From Halobacteroides halobius DSM 5150 (GTDB lineage: Bacteria > Bacillota > Halanaerobiia > Halobacteroidales > Halobacteroidaceae): a DNA stretch of 64,000 nt. The translations under genes were made by a program, and so were the position numbers. The stretch lies in NCBI RefSeq assembly GCF_000328625.1, contig NC_019978.1:806001-870000 (forward strand). Reading direction: 5' to 3'. Below, piece by piece: positions 26,034 through 35,544 of this stretch. The notes under the pieces are model-generated. The model searched no databases. It saw nothing but the letters and a program-made list of their open reading frames with translations, and was not told where the DNA came from. Positions within the stretch are counted from its first letter, which is position 1. Each line of letters opens with the position of its first letter.

Positions 26034-26411
26034 AATATGGAGTATTTAGTTCGTGGAGATAAAAGAGATCCTTCTGATGTGATAGCTGATTTAGAGGAAA
26101 TGAATCTAATAGAATTAGAAGCATTAACATATATTAGAGGCAGGAGTATTCCTAATCAATTTATAATTGTTGATGAAGCTCAAAACTTAACTCCTCATGA
26201 AATAAAGACGATTATTACGCGAGTTGGTAATGATACTAAGATCATTTTAACAGGAGATCCTTATCAAATTGATCATCCTTATTTAGATACTAATAGTAAT
26301 GGTTTAACTTATGTAGTAGAGAGAATGAAAGATGAAGAGATAGTAGGACATATTACTTTATCAAAAGGGGAAAGATCAAAGTTAGCTGAAATAGCTGCTA
26401 TTTCTTTGTAG
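26034..26411 (+). CDS. PhoH-like ATPase, exon 2 (residues 314-438)
   Basis: The downstream exon begins with the Asn codon at 26034 and continues the frame of exon 1 after exact removal of the intron. It carries YIRGRSIPNQFIIVDEAQNL (Walker B DEAQ) and KIILTGDPYQIDHPYL (motif III), ending near SKGERSKLAEIAA. Without splicing, the ATPase would lack Walker B. The ATG at 26037 has no ribosome site of its own, so independent translation is unlikely. Confidence 0.88.
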   Translation, partial: NMEYLVRGDKRDPSDVIADLEEMNLIELEALTYIRGRSIPNQFIIVDEAQNLTPHEIKTIITRVGNDTKIILTGDPYQIDHPYLDTNSNGLTYVVERMKDEEIVGHITLSKGERSKLAEIAAISL

Positions 26412-26463
26412 GGGTTTGAATTATTTGGCCCCTACTTTTATAATATAGGGAGGAGGGGGTAAT

Positions 26464-27162
26464 ATGCAGCAAGTAAAAAAACGTCTAAAAAGGATTAAAG
26501 AGAGAGTTAAAGAGGCTGCTCTAAAAGCTGGACGTAATCCAGAAGATATTAAAGTAGTAGCTGTATCTAAAACTCATAGTTTAGATAAAATAAAACAAGT
26601 AAGCCAGGCAGGAATAATAAGTTTTGGAGAGAGTAGAGTGCAAGAACTAAGAGATAAATATGAAACAATGCCCCATTTGGATTGGCATATGATTGGACAT
26701 TTACAACGCAATAAGGTTAAGTACTTGGCCCGGATGAAAAACTGCAAATTAATTCATTCTGTAGATAGTTTAAGGCTAGCTAAAAAGATAGAAGATCGAG
26801 CTCAAAAAGCTGACCGTCAAATGAATGTATTAATCCAAGTTAATATTGCTAAAGATAAAAATAAATATGGACTTGCTCCAGAGAAAATAAATGATTTTTT
26901 AACTAAAGTAGCGACTTTAGATTATTTGCAAGTAAAGGGGTTAATGACTCTTGTGCCCTACGTAGATGACCCTGAAGAAGTACGCCCTTATTTTCGAGAG
27001 TTAAGGGAATTATTTACAGAGATTAAAGCTAGGCAAATTTCAGGAATTAAGATGAAAGAATTATCAATGGGGATGACAAATGACTTTGAAATAGCAATTG
27101 AGGAAGGGGCTACAATTGTACGAATTGGTAGAGGAATCTTTGGAGCTCGAGATTATAAATGA
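26464..27162 (+). CDS. yggS: YggS-family pyridoxal phosphate homeostasis protein
   Basis: The 232-residue TIM-barrel PLP carrier helps balance vitamin B6 and amino-acid pools. The PLP lysine lies in KVVAVSKTH near the start. Other family segments are [24 protein letters not shown], and the phosphate site [20 protein letters not shown]. It overlaps the sepF start, the usual cluster order in Firmicutes. The ribosome site is a run of GGAGG. Confidence 0.93.
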   Translation: MQQVKKRLKRIKERVKEAALKAGRNPEDIKVVAVSKTHSLDKIKQVSQAGIISFGESRVQELRDKYETMPHLDWHMIGHLQRNKVKYLARMKNCKLIHSVDSLRLAKKIEDRAQKADRQMNVLIQVNIAKDKNKYGLAPEKINDFLTKVATLDYLQVKGLMTLVPYVDDPEEVRPYFRELRELFTEIKARQISGIKMKELSMGMTNDFEIAIEEGATIVRIGRGIFGARDYK

Positions 27163-27521
27163 TGGATTTAATAGATGAGGTAGTAGCTAGTGCTGGTAAA
27201 GTCTTTGGCTTTTCTAATCCCCAACTATCGACAGTAGAAGAGAATGAGTCTCAGGTGATTGAAACTAAGACTAGCTTAGAAAATGAAAATGTAACAATTA
27301 TAGAACCTAACTCATTTGCTGAAGTGCAAAAAATAGTTGATAAATTAAAGGATAATAATTCAGTTATAATTAGACTATATAAAGTTGAGCCTAAGGATGC
27401 AGTTAAGATTATTGATTTTATTAGTGGGGCTGTTTATGCTTTAGATGGTAGTTCAGAAAAGATAGGAAAGGATGTATTTTTATTTGTTCCTTCTACAGTC
27501 CAAATAACTTATGATGACTAA
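27159..27521 (+). CDS. sepF: cell division protein SepF
   Basis: The 120-residue protein anchors FtsZ filaments to the membrane and bundles them during division. The C-terminal SepF fold is seen in NVTIIEPNSFAEVQKIVDKL and DFISGAVYALDGSSEKIG, then VFLFVP. The N terminus ([17 protein letters not shown]) is a plausible short amphipathic membrane helix. It overlaps yggS by 4 bases (ATGA). A second Met one codon in is an equally possible start. Confidence 0.9.
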   Translation: MMDLIDEVVASAGKVFGFSNPQLSTVEENESQVIETKTSLENENVTIIEPNSFAEVQKIVDKLKDNNSVIIRLYKVEPKDAVKIIDFISGAVYALDGSSEKIGKDVFLFVPSTVQITYDD

Positions 27522-27533
27522 AGGGGTGTTTTT

Positions 27534-28343
27534 ATGGTAGAAAAAATAGGATTTATTGGAGCGGGATCAATGGCTGAGGCATTGATAACAGGAATCTTAG
27601 AGGCTGAATTGTTTTCAGCAGATAGAGTCTATATTAGTGATATTAACCAAGAGAGAGTAGAAAGTTTACATAATAAGTATCAAGTACAGATAGCTAACAA
27701 TAACCAAGAATTAGTTAAGCAAGTAGATTATATTGTACTAGCTGTTAAGCCAAGAGTAGTTAAGAAAATATTAGGTAGGGTAGGACAACAGATTAGGCCT
27801 TACCAAAAGCTATTTTCTATTGCAGCAGGAGTAACTACTAAACAATTAGAGAAGCACTTATCTACTGATGTACCAGTAGTGAGATTAATGCCTAATACGC
27901 CTGCTTTAATTGGTAGTGGAGCTACGGCTTATACTTTAGGTCAAGCAGCTACTGAAGATGCAAGTAGAGTGGTAAAAGAGATCTTTAGTTCTGTAGGTTT
28001 GATAGTAGAAGTAAAAGAGGATTTAATGGATGCAGTAACAGGATTAAGTGGTAGTGGTCCGGCATATATTTATATGATTGTAGAAGCCTTATCAGATGCA
28101 GGTGTTAATGTAGGCTTACCTAGAAAAGTTGCTTCTAAATTGGCTATTCAGACGTTGTTAGGCGCTGGAGAAATGGTACAAGAGTTAGAAAAACATCCTG
28201 CGCAATTAAAGGATTTAGTAACATCTCCTGGAGGGACAACTATTACTGGATTAAAAGAATTAGAGAAAACAGGTTTACGCTCTAGTTTATACCAAGCAGT
28301 AGAATCAGCAACAGCTAAGTCAAAAGAATTGAGGGGAGAGTGA
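27534..28343 (+). CDS. proC: pyrroline-5-carboxylate reductase
   Basis: The 269-residue enzyme makes proline from pyrroline-5-carboxylate using NAD(P)H. The N-terminal Rossmann motif is GFIGAGSMAEALI, and VRLMPNTPALIGSGATAY and LSGSGPAYIYMIVEAL cover the substrate region. The C-terminal signature is DLVTSPGGTTITGL. It lies 12 bp after sepF and 4 bp before yggT, within the same operon. Proline may also act as a compatible solute in a salt-loving host, by inference. Confidence 0.93.
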   Translation: MVEKIGFIGAGSMAEALITGILEAELFSADRVYISDINQERVESLHNKYQVQIANNNQELVKQVDYIVLAVKPRVVKKILGRVGQQIRPYQKLFSIAAGVTTKQLEKHLSTDVPVVRLMPNTPALIGSGATAYTLGQAATEDASRVVKEIFSSVGLIVEVKEDLMDAVTGLSGSGPAYIYMIVEALSDAGVNVGLPRKVASKLAIQTLLGAGEMVQELEKHPAQLKDLVTSPGGTTITGLKELEKTGLRSSLYQAVESATAKSKELRGE

Positions 28344-28347
28344 GAAA

Positions 28348-28620
28348 ATGTTTGTATTAATCAATTTAGTTAATCTAGCTTATAAAGCTTATAGTTTTAT
28401 TTTATTAGCTCGAATAATAGCTTCATGGGTTCAACCACCAACTGACCATCAATTTATGCGTAAGTTTATGCGTTTTATCTACCAAGCAACGGAACCAGTT
28501 TTAGCACCTATTAGACAAATGATTCCTTTACCAGGAATTGATCTATCACCATTGATTGCTTATTTGGCCCTTGATATTATTAGAGATGGATTAATTCAGT
28601 TATTATTATATTTAGCTTAA
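28348..28620 (+). CDS. yggT: YggT-family membrane protein
   Basis: The 90-residue protein has two membrane segments (about 1-22 and 66-88) and the family core RIIASWVQPP, with ATEPVLAPIRQMIPLPGIDLSPL between them. The function is not settled; YggT proteins are linked to cell division and envelope integrity by their constant position next to yggS/sepF/proC. Confidence 0.88.
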   Translation: MFVLINLVNLAYKAYSFILLARIIASWVQPPTDHQFMRKFMRFIYQATEPVLAPIRQMIPLPGIDLSPLIAYLALDIIRDGLIQLLLYLA

Positions 28621-28678
28621 AGAAGTATTAAAAAAGTAAAATAAATAGCTGATGCAAGTTATATAACGGAGGGATTTA

Positions 28679-29464
28679 ATGTTTAATAAAGAGAAACTAT
28701 TAAGTCATTTAGATAGTAAAGAAGCTAGTAATGTAGATAAGATATTAGATAAAGCTGAATTAGCACTTATAGATCATAAACCTACTTTCACAGATTTTTT
28801 AAATCCACGTCAATTATATATAGCTAAGCCGGTTTTGGCCCAGATTAGAGATTTAAAGTATTTAGAGTACGGAGGTTATAATAAAGCCGAGAGAAAGATG
28901 CTGGCTTTAGTTCCTGACTATTACATACCTGATATGATTGATCCACCTTTAACTGTATTAAATATTACGGGCCAATTCAAGTTTCAACAAGTTAGTCATC
29001 GTGATTTTTTAGGAGCTATTTTAGGAACCGGGATTAAAAGAAAGAAAGTAGGTGATTTAGTCCTTTATAAAAAAGGGTGTCAAGCTATAATAGCCGAGCA
29101 GATAAAAGATTTTATAATGTTAAATCTAGAACAAGTGCACCAAATAGGTGTACAAGTAGAAGAAATTTCTACTACAGAATTGAGAATTGAACCACAAAGA
29201 ACTAAAGAAATCAGAGATACTGTTGCTTCATTGCGGCTAGATTCTGTAGCTAGTTCTGGTTTCTCTACTTCACGCAGTAAAATGAGTAAACAGATAGAAA
29301 AAGGTAGTGTGAAGGTGAATTGGAAGATAGTTGATGATACCTCTTATATGGTTGATACAGATGATATTCTGTCTATAAGAGGGAGAGGGAGAGTAGAAAT
29401 AGATGAGATCTTAGGTAAATCACGCCGAGGTAGGATTAAATTAAGATTAAAACGTTATCTATAG
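28679..29464 (+). CDS. ylmH: YlmH-type RNA-binding protein with S4 domain
   Basis: The 261-residue protein has an N-terminal region that includes RKMLALVPDYY, a middle YlmH domain (FLGAILGTGIKRKKVGDLV), and a C-terminal S4 RNA-binding domain (LRLDSVASSGFSTSRSKMSK, KGSVKVNW, SIRGRGRVEI). YlmH family members bind ribosomal material and are associated with rescue of stalled 50S subunits. It lies in the division cluster before divIVA. Confidence 0.9.
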   Translation: MFNKEKLLSHLDSKEASNVDKILDKAELALIDHKPTFTDFLNPRQLYIAKPVLAQIRDLKYLEYGGYNKAERKMLALVPDYYIPDMIDPPLTVLNITGQFKFQQVSHRDFLGAILGTGIKRKKVGDLVLYKKGCQAIIAEQIKDFIMLNLEQVHQIGVQVEEISTTELRIEPQRTKEIRDTVASLRLDSVASSGFSTSRSKMSKQIEKGSVKVNWKIVDDTSYMVDTDDILSIRGRGRVEIDEILGKSRRGRIKLRLKRYL

Positions 29465-29475
29465 GAGGAGCAAAA

Positions 29476-29976
29476 ATGTCATTAAATCCAGAAGATATTT
29501 ATAATAAAGAATTTAATAAAACATTTGGGTTATGGTCTTATGATGATCAAGAGGTTATTGAATTTTTAGATTTGGTAGCAACTTATTATGAAGAAGTATT
29601 AGAAGAGAATACAAGATTAGAGAAAAGAGTAAAAGAATTAGAAAAAGAGGTAGATAGATGTAAACAAGAACAGATTGCTTTACAAGAATCAGTTCAAGAA
29701 ACAATAAATACAGCTAAGAAAACAGCAAGCAGTAAAAAAGAAGAAGCAGAAAGAAAGGCAGAATTAATTATTGAAGAGGCAGAAATTAAAGCGGATAAAA
29801 TTATTAAAGATGCTCAAGATAAGGCACAAGAGGAATATCAACAGTATAAAGAACTAATTCAATCTAAAAAGTTATTTAAGATTAAGTTTAAAACCCTATT
29901 AAATTCTTATTTGGAATTATTGGATGATGAAGAAGTTGAATTAGAGATTATTAAGGATAAAATGAAGGGGGAATAA
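29476..29976 (+). CDS. divIVA: DivIVA-domain cell division/polarity protein
   Basis: The 166-residue protein senses membrane curvature and marks poles and septa. The N-terminal DivIVA lipid-binding domain is seen in LNPEDIYNKEFNKTFGLWSY and VIEFLDLVATYYEEVL. A long coiled coil follows to about residue 140 (many E/K/Q, with AERKAELIIEEAEIKADKII). It is 12 bp after ylmH and 4 bp before the next gene. Confidence 0.9.
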   Translation: MSLNPEDIYNKEFNKTFGLWSYDDQEVIEFLDLVATYYEEVLEENTRLEKRVKELEKEVDRCKQEQIALQESVQETINTAKKTASSKKEEAERKAELIIEEAEIKADKIIKDAQDKAQEEYQQYKELIQSKKLFKIKFKTLLNSYLELLDDEEVELEIIKDKMKGE

Positions 29977-29979
29977 TAA

Positions 29980-30225
29980 ATGGGCCAAAGAATAGCAGTG
30001 GTAGGAGTAATTATTAATAATCGAGAAGTAGCTGCCAAAAAAGTAAATGATATTTTAAGTCAGTATGGAGATATAATTGTAGGCCGGATGGGGATTCCTT
30101 ATCAAGGTAAAGATTTAAATATTATTTCTTTAATTGTGGATGGAACTAACGATCAACTAGGGGCATTAGCAGGAAAGTTAGGAAATATAAAAGGAGTTAA
30201 GGTTAAGACAATGATTGCGACTTAA
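29980..30225 (+). CDS. TM1266-type iron-only hydrogenase system regulator
   Basis: The 81-residue protein has an ACT/NikR-like ferredoxin-fold core (RIAVVGVIINNREVAAKKVN; GRMGIPYQGKDLNIISLIVD; LGALAGKLGNIKGVKVKT). It matches the small TM1266 family often found beside [FeFe]-hydrogenase maturation genes and described as a putative regulator. Here it follows divIVA by 4 bp and no hyd maturation gene is adjacent. The nearest hydrogenase-like gene is 18 kb away. Its role in this position is unknown. Confidence 0.8.
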   Translation: MGQRIAVVGVIINNREVAAKKVNDILSQYGDIIVGRMGIPYQGKDLNIISLIVDGTNDQLGALAGKLGNIKGVKVKTMIAT

Positions 30226-30228
30226 AAG

Positions 30229-30351
30229 CAATTAACAATTGACAATTGACAATTAGAACCCCTTAAAACCTTTATAAACCAAGGGTTTATACGATTTTGA
30301 AGTTTAATTGTAAATTGTTCATTGTCCATTGTCAATTGCTCTTTATATCAA
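30229..30351. repeat. 123-bp near-palindromic dispersed repeat, copy 1
   Basis: It differs from 47258-47380 at only four positions. The left end contains CAATT followed by 7-bp units of the type AACAATT/GACAATT. The right end carries the inverted counterpart (ATTGTTCATTGTCCATTGTC), so the ends can pair over about 26 bp with mismatches around a core with GGGTTTATACGAT. No frame is coded. It resembles a miniature inverted-repeat element or a palindromic intergenic repeat. Confidence 0.85.
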
Positions 30352-30406
30352 TTAAGTATCATTCTTAAGTCGGAGTTATAAACTAATTTAAAGTGAGGGA
30401 AGATAG

Positions 30407-31111
30407 ATGAAGTTAGGAATTATTGGAGCAATGGAAATAGAGATAGAATTATTAAGAGATGATTTAGAGCTACAAAATACATTGCATAAAGCAGGGATGG
30501 ATTTCTATCAAGGAATTTTGCATGATAAAGAGGTTGTATTAGTTAGAAGTGGGATTGGAAAAGTAAATGCTGCAATCTGTACTCAAATTTTAATTGATCA
30601 ATTAAATGTAGACCAGATTATTTTCACTGGAGTAGCAGGGGCTATTGATACGACTTTAGAGGTTAAGGATATAGTAATATCTACTGATCTAGTACAACAT
30701 GATATGGATGCATCTGCTTTTGGTCATCGAGAGGTGGGGGAGATACCAGAGCTAGATAAAGTTTCTTTTGCAGCTGATAAAAATTTAATTTCTTTAGCAG
30801 AAGATATAGGAGAAGAAGTAACTAAACAAGAGGATATTCAAGTGGTAACAGGACGAATTTTATCTGGTGACCAGTTTATTGCTAATAAGAATAAAGTAAA
30901 GGAGCTTAAAGAAACATTTGGTGGTTTCTGTACTGAAATGGAGGGAGCAGCAGTAGGACAAGTAGCTTATTTAAATGATACTCCATTTGTGATTATTAGG
31001 TCTATATCTGATAGTGCAGATGAAGAGGCTGATATTTCCTTTGATGAATTTGTTAAGGTAGCTGCTAGCCATTCTTACCAGATAGTTACTAGGATGTTAG
31101 ATAGGCTATAA
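30407..31111 (+). CDS. mtnN: 5'-methylthioadenosine/S-adenosylhomocysteine nucleosidase
   Basis: The 234-residue enzyme splits S-adenosylhomocysteine to S-ribosylhomocysteine plus adenine, feeding LuxS, and splits methylthioadenosine. Motifs are GIIGAMEIEIELL at the N terminus, SGIGKVNAAICTQ, the substrate-binding EMEGAAVGQVAY, and the catalytic Asp in IRSISDSADEEA. It lies alone between the 123-bp repeat and the ileS leader. It works with metK and luxS in this window. Confidence 0.93.
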   Translation: MKLGIIGAMEIEIELLRDDLELQNTLHKAGMDFYQGILHDKEVVLVRSGIGKVNAAICTQILIDQLNVDQIIFTGVAGAIDTTLEVKDIVISTDLVQHDMDASAFGHREVGEIPELDKVSFAADKNLISLAEDIGEEVTKQEDIQVVTGRILSGDQFIANKNKVKELKETFGGFCTEMEGAAVGQVAYLNDTPFVIIRSISDSADEEADISFDEFVKVAASHSYQIVTRMLDRL

Positions 31112-31131
31112 TGTTTAATCTTAAATAACAG

Positions 31132-31160
31132 TTGACGATTAGATGTAATTATAATATAAT
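31132..31160 (+). promoter_or_regulatory. promoter of the T-box-ileS unit
   Basis: TTGACG (31132-31137) and TATAAT (31155-31160) have a 17-bp spacer, placed just before the T-box leader. Confidence 0.75.
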
Positions 31161-31165
31161 GAGTT

Positions 31166-31412
31166 CAAAATGAATATAGTTTATAGGCGAAAATAGAGGA
31201 GAGTAAATATAGTGAAAATTATAGCGAACTAGGGATGGTGGAAGCCTAGGAATAGAAGCAATATTGAAGATCACCTCTTAGCTATTTTTTTGAAATTCAA
31301 GTAGAAAGAATCGGCCACAGACCGTTATCCTGTATTGAGTGGCATATTATTATATGCTAATTAGGGTGGTACCGCGATTATAATCTCGTCCCTTCTGGGG
31401 AGGGGTTTTTTA
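31166..31412 (+). promoter_or_regulatory. T-box riboswitch (isoleucine) upstream of ileS
   Basis: The T-box consensus AGGGTGGTACCGCG is at 31363-31376. Stem I carries an AGTGAAAATT-type S-turn region, and the likely specifier ATC (Ile) is at 31270-31272, followed by A. An intrinsic terminator (CTCGTCCC/GGGGAGGGG then T6) overlaps the antiterminator. Uncharged tRNA-Ile should allow read-through into ileS. This fills most of the 356-bp gap before the gene. Confidence 0.93.
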
Positions 31413-31467
31413 TTTTTTTGTTTATAATAAATAGGAATTGTTAAATTAAAAAAGAGGGGTGTAAAAA

Positions 31468-34260
31468 ATGGGTTATAAAGACACTTTAAATTTGCCTGAT
31501 ACGGAATTTCCAATGCGGGCCAATTTATCTGAACGTGAACCTAAATTTCAAAAGTTTTGGCAAGAGAATAATATTTACAAAGCAGCACTAGAACAAAGAG
31601 AAGGAAAAGAGCAGTTTATTTTACATGACGGTCCACCATATGCTAATGGGGATATTCATATCGGACATGCTTTAAATAAAACCTTAAAGGATGTTGTAAC
31701 TAGATACTATCATTTACAAGGGTATCAAAGTCCTTATGTTCCAGGGTGGGATACTCACGGGTTACCAATTGAGCATAAAGTAACTAGTGAATTAGATAAA
31801 GATGAGAGAGAAAAACTATCTATTCCCGAATTAAGAGACCAGTGTAAAGATTATGCTCTAAATTATGTTGAGAGGCAAAAAGGGCAATTTAAAAGGCTAG
31901 GAGTCTGGGGTGACTGGGATAACCCTTATATTACTCTTCAACCAGAGTATGAAGCTAAGCAAATTGACGTTTTCGGTAAGATGGCTTTAGATGGATTATT
32001 ATTTAGAGGTTTAAAGCCTGTACACTGGTGTACAAATTGTGAGACTGCTTTAGCCGAAGCAGAGATTGAATATGAAGATATTAATGGTCCATCTATCTTT
32101 GTTAAATTCCCTGTCAAAGAAGGTAAAGTACTAGGTGGAGAAGAGTTAACAAGTGATGATTATGTAGTAATCTGGACGACTACTCCGTGGACTATTCCAG
32201 CTAATCAAGCTATTTCTATTCATCCAGATTTTGAGTATGTAATAGCTGAAACTGAGACGGGAAGATTAGTAGCTGCTAAAGAATTAGTAGCTGAGATGAT
32301 GGAAATTTGTGATATTGAAGATTATAAAATTGCAGCCGAATTTAAAGGTGAAGAGTTAGAAGGTGTTATTTGTAATCATCCATTTTTTGACCGAGAGTCA
32401 CCATTAATTTTAGGAGATCATGTTACGCTAGAGCAAGGTTCTGGTTGTGTTCATACAGCTCCAGGACATGGTCATGAAGACTATGTAATTGGGCAAGAAT
32501 ATGATTTGGATGTATATGCACCAATGGATGATAAAGGTGTCTTTACTGAGGAAGCTGGAGAAGATTTTGTTGGTAAGCATTATGATAAAGCCAATATTAA
32601 GGTTACTGAGTTATTAAAAGAAGATGATTTATTAATGAATTTAAACTTTATTGATCACTCTTATCCACATTGCTGGAGATGTAAAAATCCAGTTATCTTT
32701 AGAGCTACTGAACAGTGGTTTGCTTCTGTAGAAGATATTAAAGATGAAGCTTTAGATGCTGTTAAGGAAGTAGATTGGTACCCTGAGTGGGGAGAAGGAA
32801 GACTAGCTAATATGATTGAAAATCGCAATGATTGGTGTATTTCACGCCAGAGAGTTTGGGGAGTTCCAATTCCTATCTTTTATTGTGATGATTGTGGTGA
32901 GCCATTAATTACAGAAGAAAGTATTGCAGCTGTTAAAGAATTATTTGCTAATGAAGGGTCTGGTAGTTGGTACCAAAAAGATGTAGATGAAATCTTGCCA
33001 GAGGAAATTAGTTGTGGAGATTGTGGTCATAATGACTTTACTAAAGAATATGATATTATGGATGTCTGGTTTGATTCAGGGGCGAGCCATGCTTCTGTAC
33101 TAGAGAATTATGATATCTTAGATCGACCAGCTGATTTATATTTAGAAGGAACTGATCAGTATCGAGGTTGGTTTAACTCTTCTTTACTAACTTCTATTGC
33201 TGCTAGGGGAGAAGCTCCTTATAAAGCAGTTGTAACTAATGGATTTACTGTCGATAAAAATGGTAAAAAGATGTCTAAATCAGTTGGTAATGTAGTTTCC
33301 CCACATGAAGTAATTGATCAATATGGAGCAGATATCTTAAGGTTATGGGTTGCTTCTTCTAACTTTAAAGAAGATGTTAGAATTTCTGATAAAATCTTAA
33401 GTGAAAATTCTGAAGTGTACAGAAGAATCAGAAATACTGCTCGTTATATTTTAGGTAACTTATCTGATTTTAATCCGCAAGAAGATGCAGTTGCTAGTGA
33501 AGAACTAACTGAGATTGATCAGTGGGCACTAATGAAGTTACAAGAATTATTAAAAGTTGCTGAGGATGCTTATGAATCTTATGAATTCCATAAAGTTTAT
33601 CATGCTGTGCATAACTTTTGTACTGTAGAGATGAGCTCTTTCTATATGGATGTACTAAAGGATAGATTATATACACTAGCAAAAGATGATCGAGTGCGTC
33701 GATCTGGTCAGACTGCTATGTATGAGATTTTAATTACTCTAACTAAGATTGTAGCACCAATTTTAGTTCATACAGCAGAAGAAATTTGGCAAAACCTACC
33801 TGAAGGTAAGGAAGCTAAAAGTATCTTCTTAACTGACTGGCCAGAAGTTAATGAAGAATATTTAAATGATGAGTTAGCTGAGAAGTGGAGTAAATTCTTA
33901 GAGATTAGAAAGGATATTTCTAAAGCAATCGAATTGGCCCGGGAAGAAAAAGTAGTAGGCCATTCATTAGATGCAGCAGTTAAATTATATCCTACTGAAG
34001 ATCAGCACCAGTTATTAGATCACTTTGGAAATTTAGCTGAATTATTAATAGTTTCTGATCTTACATTAGCTACACCAAATGCTGAAGCTAATGAGGAAAA
34101 TCTTTATACAGGTCAAAATACAGATATTAAAGTAGCAGTTACTCAAGCACCAGGTGAAAAATGTGATCGTTGTTGGAATTATAGTCCAACAGTAGGTCAG
34201 AATGAAGAGCATTCTGATATATGTGCAGAATGTTTAGAAGTTGTTAAAGAGTTACAATAA
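31468..34260 (+). CDS. ileS: isoleucyl-tRNA synthetase
   Basis: The 930-residue class I synthetase has the HIGH signature ([14 protein letters not shown]), the editing domain ([18 protein letters not shown]), the KMSKS loop ([16 protein letters not shown]), and a C-terminal zinc-binding module ([12 protein letters not shown]...CAEC). Surface residues are strongly acidic, with many Glu/Asp runs. It is preceded by the T-box and followed by a terminator, so it is a one-gene unit. Confidence 0.97.
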   Translation: MGYKDTLNLPDTEFPMRANLSEREPKFQKFWQENNIYKAALEQREGKEQFILHDGPPYANGDIHIGHALNKTLKDVVTRYYHLQGYQSPYVPGWDTHGLPIEHKVTSELDKDEREKLSIPELRDQCKDYALNYVERQKGQFKRLGVWGDWDNPYITLQPEYEAKQIDVFGKMALDGLLFRGLKPVHWCTNCETALAEAEIEYEDINGPSIFVKFPVKEGKVLGGEELTSDDYVVIWTTTPWTIPANQAISIHPDFEYVIAETETGRLVAAKELVAEMMEICDIEDYKIAAEFKGEELEGVICNHPFFDRESPLILGDHVTLEQGSGCVHTAPGHGHEDYVIGQEYDLDVYAPMDDKGVFTEEAGEDFVGKHYDKANIKVTELLKEDDLLMNLNFIDHSYPHCWRCKNPVIFRATEQWFASVEDIKDEALDAVKEVDWYPEWGEGRLANMIENRNDWCISRQRVWGVPIPIFYCDDCGEPLITEESIAAVKELFANEGSGSWYQKDVDEILPEEISCGDCGHNDFTKEYDIMDVWFDSGASHASVLENYDILDRPADLYLEGTDQYRGWFNSSLLTSIAARGEAPYKAVVTNGFTVDKNGKKMSKSVGNVVSPHEVIDQYGADILRLWVASSNFKEDVRISDKILSENSEVYRRIRNTARYILGNLSDFNPQEDAVASEELTEIDQWALMKLQELLKVAEDAYESYEFHKVYHAVHNFCTVEMSSFYMDVLKDRLYTLAKDDRVRRSGQTAMYEILITLTKIVAPILVHTAEEIWQNLPEGKEAKSIFLTDWPEVNEEYLNDELAEKWSKFLEIRKDISKAIELAREEKVVGHSLDAAVKLYPTEDQHQLLDHFGNLAELLIVSDLTLATPNAEANEENLYTGQNTDIKVAVTQAPGEKCDRCWNYSPTVGQNEEHSDICAECLEVVKELQ

Positions 34261-34265
34261 ATTAA

Positions 34266-34305
34266 AGGCTTGCAATTTGATTTCAAATTGCAAGCCTATT
34301 TGCTT
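34266..34305 (+). terminator. terminator of ileS
   Basis: A perfect 15-bp stem (AGGCTTGCAATTTGA and its complement, 34266-34297) with a TT loop is followed by a T-rich stretch. Confidence 0.92.
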
Positions 34306-34333
34306 TTTTATCAATATTAAGCCTGAACTTAAC

Positions 34334-34363
34334 TTGAAAAATGTCTTAGAAATATGTTATATT
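34334..34363 (+). promoter_or_regulatory. promoter of the remA-gmk operon
   Basis: TTGAAA (34334-34339) and TATATT (34358-34363) have an 18-bp spacer. Confidence 0.5.
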
Positions 34364-34459
34364 ATTAAGTAGTTTAAAAAACAATAATCAATATAACTTT
34401 TACAGATAATTACATATAAAATCGAGTATACTGTAAGGTTTAATTTAGGGGGGATAATT

Positions 34460-34717
34460 ATGTCAATCGAATTGATTAATATTGGATTTGGTAATATTGC
34501 AGCAGCAAATAGAATTATTGCAATTGTTAGTCCTGAATCTGCTCCCATAAAAAGGGTCATTCAGGATGCAAGAGATAGAGGGATGTTAATTGATGCTACG
34601 TATGGTCGAAGAACTAGAGCTGTTATTATTACTGATAGTGATCATGTTGTCTTATCAGCTGTTCAACCTGAGACCGTTTCTCAACGTTTAAATGATGACG
34701 CTAACAGTGATGATTAA
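34460..34717 (+). CDS. remA: extracellular matrix regulator RemA (DUF370)
   Basis: The 85-residue DUF370 protein is a DNA-binding regulator that controls biofilm matrix and osmoprotection genes in Bacillus. Core segments are [40 protein letters not shown] and [20 protein letters not shown]. It stands directly before gmk, its usual place. The ribosome site is GGGGGG. Confidence 0.93.
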   Translation: MSIELINIGFGNIAAANRIIAIVSPESAPIKRVIQDARDRGMLIDATYGRRTRAVIITDSDHVVLSAVQPETVSQRLNDDANSDD

Positions 34718-34737
34718 TTTGGAAGGAGCGAAAGTGA

Positions 34738-35310
34738 ATGCTTGAACAAAAGGGAAACTTATTTATTCTATCTGGGCCATCTGGAGTAGGTAAGGGAACA
34801 GTCTTAGATGCTCTATTAAAAGACTATAATGATATATGTTATTCTATATCAACTACTACTAGAGAACCTAGAAAAGGTGAAGTTGATGGTGAAGATTATT
34901 TCTTTGCTTCAGAAGATGAATTTAAATCTTTAGTTAAAAAAGATGAATTTTTAGAGTGGGCCAAGGTACATAATAATTATTATGGGACACCTAAAAAATA
35001 TGTTGATAAAACTTTAGAAGCTGGGCAAGATGTTATTTTAGAAATTGATATTCAAGGTGCTAAACAGGTTAGAGATAAGTTTGATGGTGGCATTTTTATT
35101 TTCTTAGCGCCCCCTTCTTTAAAAGAATTAGAAAGCAGAATTAATAAGCGAGGTACTGAAACTAAAGATGCAATTGCTACTAGACTAGAGAATGCTAATA
35201 AAGAATTAGAGGAAAAAAAGAATTATGATTATTTAGTTGTTAATGATCAGGTAGAAGACGCAATTAAGAAAATTGAAGCCATTATTATTGCGGAAAGATG
35301 TAGGCTATAA
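34738..35310 (+). CDS. gmk: guanylate kinase
   Basis: The 190-residue enzyme converts GMP to GDP. The P loop is SGPSGVGKGTV, the GMP-binding strand is STTTREPRKGEVDGEDYFF, and the lid region is RGTETKDAIATRL. It lies 20 bp after remA and 18 bp before rpoZ, a conserved order. Confidence 0.96.
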   Translation: MLEQKGNLFILSGPSGVGKGTVLDALLKDYNDICYSISTTTREPRKGEVDGEDYFFASEDEFKSLVKKDEFLEWAKVHNNYYGTPKKYVDKTLEAGQDVILEIDIQGAKQVRDKFDGGIFIFLAPPSLKELESRINKRGTETKDAIATRLENANKELEEKKNYDYLVVNDQVEDAIKKIEAIIIAERCRL

Positions 35311-35328
35311 ATTTAAGGAGGTACTAAT

Positions 35329-35535
35329 ATGCATTTATCTGAACCACATTTAAGTGAAGTTTTAAAAAATGGTAGTTCTAAGTTTGCTAATATTTTGGTT
35401 GCAGCAAAGAGGGCCAAAGAATTGAAGGATGGAGCAGATCCGTTATTAGAAGAATATGATGGAATCAAAGATGTTTCTAAAGCTTTACAGGAAGTTGCAG
35501 CAGGTAAAATAGAACCTAATTTAAATAAAGAATAG
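35329..35535 (+). CDS. rpoZ: RNA polymerase omega subunit
   Basis: The 68-residue small subunit helps beta' fold. It has the omega core (SKFANILVAAKRAKELKDGA, then KALQEVAAGKI). It is placed between gmk and coaBC, as in many Firmicutes. The ribosome site is AAGGAGG. Confidence 0.92.
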   Translation: MHLSEPHLSEVLKNGSSKFANILVAAKRAKELKDGADPLLEEYDGIKDVSKALQEVAAGKIEPNLNKE

Positions 35536-35544
35536 GTGTAAGTT

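Noticed and set aside
30229-30351. Short CRISPR-like array from repeated GACAATT units
   Set aside because: There are only a few 7-bp units without spacers, and the whole block is a palindromic repeat copied at 47258.
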